This document shows positions 59,811-64,000 of a DNA stretch of 64,000 nt, in pieces. How positions within the stretch are numbered: the stretch's first letter is position 1; every line of letters begins with the position of its first letter. The DNA comes from Anniella stebbinsi (lineage: Eukaryota; Chordata; Lepidosauria; Squamata; Anniellidae), in assembly GCA_029215795.1 (NCBI GenBank), contig JARDYH010000002.1, forward strand, positions 203,585,810 to 203,649,809, in the 5' to 3' direction. A program made the translations under genes and the position numbers. The notes below the pieces were generated by a model. The model made no database searches. It was not told the DNA's origin and saw only the letters and a program-made list of their open reading frames with translations.

Positions 59811-59881
59811 AAGGAAGGAAGGAAGGAAGGAAGGAAGGAAGAAAGGAAGGAAGGAAGGAAGGAAGGAAGGAAGGAAGGAAG
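59811..59881. repeat. Microsatellite (GGAA)n
   Basis: About 17 GGAA units with one interruption (GAAAGGAAGG near 59840). Confidence 0.95.
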
Positions 59882-60091
59882 AGAAAGATGGAAAGCCACT
59901 GGCCTATCTTTGTAGTTGATGCAGTATTTGTGTTATTCACTGTTTTGAGGGAAAATATCTTTGCAAATTCCTGCATGAAATGTCTTGCGCCTCATTCATA
60001 TATATATATGGTTTTTAGCCTGCTTCTCAAGGCAGCACAAAGGAGAAAAACACAACTACAAATAAAATAAAATAAAGCCATAAGTACATAA

Positions 60092-60640
60092 ATTTATTAT
60101 TATATTATTATTATTATTATTATTATTAACATTTATATACTGTCCCATAGCTAAAGCTGTCTGGGAGGTTTACAATAATTAAAAGGTTGAACATTAAAAA
60201 TCAATATACAATGAAACTTCTATTAAAGCAGAGGTCACCAATGAAACCAGCAGCCCACAAACTATGGAAAGGCCAGCAAAACCAGCTGGGTCTTCAGAGC
60301 CTTCCTGGAGACCTGTGATGAAGTCTGAGGAACCCCTGACAGAAGCTGATTCTAGGGGTGTGGGGCCACCCCTGAAAAATCCATCTTCTTTGTACTCACA
60401 AGCCTAACTGCCCTTGGCAACAGGCAGGTGAGAAGGGCCTCTGCTGATGACCTCAACACGTGAGCAGGCTGGTATGGGAGAAAGGAGCCATTTAGGTTTC
60501 ATGGACCCAACCCATTTAAGGCTTTAATGATTAAAACCAGCATTTTAAATTGGGCTTGGAAACATACTGACTGGCAGGCAGTGCAGCTGACAGTATTGGT
60601 GCCACATGAGCAGGTCATGCTGCTCAATTGTCATAGCACA
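60092..60640 (-). mobile_element. LINE/SINE 3' region with L2-type tail, minus strand
   Basis: Begins with an (ATT)n tract, then ATTTATATACTGTCCCATAG...GTTTACA (the L2-type tail) and about 450 bp of untranslated sequence typical of longer copies. No ORF remains. Related shorter tails lie at 20203-20285, 36945-37022 and 62135-62405. Confidence 0.7.
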
Positions 60641-60962
60641 AGCACAACCCTAGACAAAGTATTGCTGTGTGAAGCGCTGCCGTTCAATGTTCCAGCCAGT
60701 TTTGCCATCTTTCAGGATACCCTATTCCACTACCTCCCCCACCCCCATGGATCCTCGTGGATCCAGTTTTGGTGGGACTGAGATTCCATTCCAGGTTTCA
60801 ATCCGAACCAGCCATTGTGGGATAAGGTTCAGCACCTTTAGAGTTCTGGCTGGTTCGGATTGCAACCTGGAATGAATTCACTGTCCCACCGAAGTTGAAG
60901 CCACCAGCCTCCACTGATTCTTCCTCCTCCCCTCCCAGTTTCTCTCCCCCCCCTTCCCCATT

Positions 60963-61036
60963 AATTTTTTGTAAACTAACCAGAGAGCTTCAGCTGTTGG
61001 ATGATATAAAATTCAATAAATATATAAATAAACAAG
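60963..61036 (+). mobile_element. L2-type 3' end, short
   Basis: TTTGTAAACTAACCAGAGAG followed by GATATAAAATTCAATAAATA. Diverged tail fragment. Confidence 0.55.
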
Positions 61037-62134
61037 AGATCTTTAGTATCTGGGATGTGTGAATCAGCAGAACTTGAGCTTGCTTGAGTTATCTGAATTC
61101 CATCTCAAAAACGGTTCTGACTCAAGACTGCATGAACCTTTGTGTTTTGTTTTCTTTTCGCATGAAAATCTGTGAGAATTTTTGTGTGGATCTTTCAAAA
61201 TGTACGCATCAATTGAGCACATTTTTAAAATGTACATTTTTTTCTCCCAAAGCATATTTGTCTGCATTTATCAAAAGCACACTTTTTAATACACATTTTT
61301 CAAATGTATGCCTGCTGTCATATACCCTTGTGCACACCACAATGCAAACGTGGAAAAGGACTTCAACTACAGAGTGCATCCGAATCTGTGTTCGGGCAGA
61401 AAGTGTGAACTGGGTAAAATCCTGATGTAGACCAAACTGAAAAGAATTCTCATACATCCAAACTGGGGAAGAAGTCTTATTCCACAGGCATGGAGTGTTG
61501 TAGTGGAAACAGACATTCCCTCTCCCCTACCCACCTTCATGTGGTGGTTTACAAATCTTCTGTTCTGATTTTTTTTCACAGGTCTGCAATTGTTTAATAA
61601 TAAAAAAAATTGCAAACAGTTCAAGAGGATCATCAAATGGGGGGGGGGCATTGTGTTTCCCTACCGTCGCTTTGCCTCCTGCTGCTGTCCCACAATAAGG
61701 ATGAGCAGCTTCCTCTTTCTTCACATGGGGAAGAAAGAGGAAGCAAGTAGCGACCACGTGGCCCATTCAGTGGGCATTTTTATCGCACTGCTTCTCCTGC
61801 ACGCAGCAGGAAATGGCAGCAGGTTTTGTTACAGAAAAAAAAATCCAGATTTTCCAGGTCTTTTTTTGTGATGGAAAAAAAAATTGGAAGGAGTGGGAGA
61901 TGCACAGGAGGTGGATGAAGTCATTGAAAGGACCTGCAAACATCCATAAGTGGCCTGTAACAAGCGTGCTATAAAACGCTCATCTGATTACTCTCCAGCT
62001 GTTTGTTTTATTAATTCTCTGGATAATTATCAGTCTAAGCCAAAAGGGCCCTGGAGCATGGGCATGTTGTGTGATTATATTTTCTTCTTCTGAACTGTAG
62101 AAAAATTAGAAATAAAAAGACTAGTGATAAATTA

Positions 62135-62405
62135 TTGTTATTAATATTGTTATTATTTACATTTATATACCACCACATAGCTGAAGCTTTCCGGGCGGTT
62201 TACAAAAATTAAAACTTTGGACATTAAAAATCAATATACAAAATTTTAAAGCATAAAAGCATAAAAACAGACAATGCGTAAAGACAGCATACGTTTAATA
62301 CAACTGTAAACTCTCAGTGAGGCCTAAATATAGTTCTGGGGTCAATTAAAAACTCAGCCTATGCTGTCAAACGCTTGGGAGAAGAGGAAAATTTTGAAAG
62401 GTGTG
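62135..62405 (-). mobile_element. L2-type tail, minus strand
   Basis: An (ATT)n-like tract is followed by TTTATATACCACCACATAGC and GGGCGGTTTACA, then AATCAATATACA as in the 60092-60640 copy. No coding part. Confidence 0.7.
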
Positions 62406-62409
62406 TCCT

Positions 62410-62973
62410 AGAGCCTATCTACATGCTAGGTTTTTAACATTTTATAAGGGTTATGTAAACTCTTTGGGCCACATGATGCACTCCTTATAACGTTGTATAT
62501 CTGAGGTTTTTTGAAACTCACTTCAGTTATATACAACGGTTTCACTTTTAATAAATCGTTTTAAGTAAAATAATGTGTCCTTCCTTACCGTTTGTGATTC
62601 ATGGGGGCAGTGCTTCATTTACCAGCACCCAAATGCTTAGTAGTTGATTGGTGGGGAAGAAAGCGGAGCTAAGGAGGAACTACAACACCCACAATTCTTA
62701 ACCCTATACTTGCTAGGGAATGACAGAGGAACTAAGGAGGGTGACTGAACTACAACATCCACAAAGCCTTGCCCTAAACTCATTGTAAAAACGAAAGAGA
62801 AAGAGACAGGGAAGAAGAGAGTGTGACTGCACACACCGCTTTAAAGACTGAAGAAGTTTTCTCCTGTAATGTGAGTACTCAGTAATGTGGCCTAAGACGT
62901 TTTAGAACGCACCTATTTGGAACGTTTTAAAATACTATTTAAAACGTTCCAAGGGACTGTGTAGATAGGCTCC
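62410..62973. mobile_element. Longer TIR element of the same family
   Basis: GAGCCTATCTACAT at 62410 and its near reverse complement TGTAGATAGGCTC near 62973, with CCTAG on both outer sides. About 560 bp, no transposase ORF. The inner part has ATACAACGGTTT and AACGTTTTAAAA-like inverted strings and ACTACAACACCCACA twice. Confidence 0.65.
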
Positions 62974-62979
62974 TAGTGA

Positions 62980-64000
62980 GAAGGGAGCAGAGAAAGAGAG
63001 GGAGGAAGCCATCAGTTTCCCCCAAATTTTACAGTGATTAAAAGCATGGCGAAATCAATAGTTACAAGTAGCTATATCCTAGAGTAGTGGGATGAGTGGG
63101 ATATATCACTTTCCCCCTCCAGACATTTGCTTATCCTTAATTCATCTTGCTTTAAGTAACTGAGTATTTTGCTTTGGAATCCAAAGGGACAAAATGACAA
63201 AAAATATCTCTACTACAGCTTGTCTTCACAAATGGAAATGTCATGAAACCTACTTAAACATCAATAGCACAGGGACATCGTCAGACTTTTCCTGTACAGC
63301 ATAACATTTAAATTTCTTTGTATTTCTCATTGAACATTAAGTGTTGCTTTATGCTTTGGTTTCGCCAGTAGAAAGCTGTGAACTGGCATAAGATTTCTTA
63401 AAGGGAAGAAACGTACATAGTGTGCTTCAAAGCTACTTAATACATGGACATTTCCTGGGGATAAAGGCATCTCGCTTCTATCATCCATGAAGGAATCAAA
63501 AACACTGCTGGATTGCCAAGCCAAATCATCCAACTTACTTGCAAATTTGGGAAGGGCATAGAGAAAGACTTTGAAATTGGATTTAACATTTTTGTATTTT
63601 GATGGAGGGGGGAGGAGTGCTTCTTATTTATTTAGAAATCCTTTTTCAGACTTTGGCATTTTTGCTTCCCCTTGGGACTTTGTTGTTATAAGTGTTTGTG
63701 CTTTATGAAATGCATAGAATAAAATGGAGTTACACACCAATCCATTGTCAAGTGGTATGCACCGACCAGAAGGTTCAGTTTGGAGCATGCTTCAGCAATT
63801 CAGAAAACAGCATGATTGGAAACAGAATCTTCTTTGGAGGAAGCCGAAGCTTCAAGCTGCCTTGTTGTCTATCAGTGGGAAATCAACAAATGACTACAAC
63901 ATTTTTGCTTTTTGACAGAACTGGATGATAGTTGCAGGCATAGCAGCTCCTTCTGAGGGGATGACTCCTTCCAAAGCGCAGACAAATTGGTACATGGTTA
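62980..64000. other. No gene recognised
   Basis: A minus-strand frame stays open from about 63600 to 63327 (DDLAWQSSSVFDSFMDD inside) with a GTACGT about 135 bp in, but no family resemblance. Confidence 0.4.

Larger units (their letters stand above)
55140..60090. other. Mostly unassigned
   Basis: Holds microsatellites, one LINE 3' fragment (56985-57160) and one MITE fragment. ORFs at 57352-57621 and 57764-58069 show no recognised domain. Confidence 0.5.

Noticed and set aside
63327..63600. Minus-strand open frame of about 90 codons with a GTACGT inside
   Set aside because: No family resemblance and no clear acceptor; AT-rich sequence gives such frames by chance.

Overview
The window looks like non-coding (intergenic or intronic) DNA from a squamate reptile. 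The evidence is repeat content: two Sauria-type tRNA SINEs, several copies of another tRNA-headed SINE, CR1 and L2-clade LINE tails, a 5'-truncated L1, an R4-like LINE fragment, many fold-back hAT-type elements and a Ngaro/DIRS-type tyrosine-recombinase (YR) retrotransposon. Microsatellites, mostly (AAT)n at LINE/SINE tails, are frequent. I found no host gene I can name. The best host candidate is a possible first coding exon on the minus strand at 53.1-53.2 kb with promoter-like sequence upstream. A segment at 8.8-9.2 kb (minus) may be an old processed pseudogene.

The main object is the YR retrotransposon at 26,028-31,973, on the minus strand. Reading 5' to 3' on that strand: terminal repeat A1, a GC-rich leader, a gag-like ORF, a reverse transcriptase (RT) remnant, RNase H, YR, a hydrolase-like ORF, then B1-A2, a short spacer and B2. 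This is the split-direct-repeat layout of PAT/Ngaro elements. A1 and A2 (185 bp each) look identical, and B1 and B2 (419 bp each) differ at two positions I could see, so the insertion is young. The proteins are nevertheless broken. RT lacks the segment that should carry motif C. RNase H is split by a stop and a frame change. The YR has Gly where the first catalytic Arg is expected, Cys where the nucleophilic Tyr is expected, a frameshift and a stop. The hydrolase is frameshifted and carries six in-frame copies of a 17-residue unit. A dead copy with fresh ends suggests it was mobilised in trans by an intact relative.

Layout: 0-5.2 kb, L2 remnants, a small TIR element and a partial hAT-like element with internal repeats; 5.2-12 kb, mostly unassigned, with a Sauria SINE and the possible pseudogene; 12-26 kb, MITEs, SINEs and a 512-bp fold-back element; 26-32 kb, the YR retrotransposon; 32-38.4 kb, L2 and CR1, including a minus-strand CR1 cut by an L2 tail and a hAT with a clean 8-bp target duplication; 38-49.9 kb, L2, MITEs and the R4 fragment; 49.9-51.2 kb, L1; 53.1-53.6 kb, candidate exon and promoter; 53.7-55.1 kb, a palindromic element invaded in each arm by a hAT-type element; 55-64 kb, L2 tails, a long TIR element and unassigned sequence. 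There are no operons or bacterial-type features, and outside the YR element the parts do not form a functional unit.
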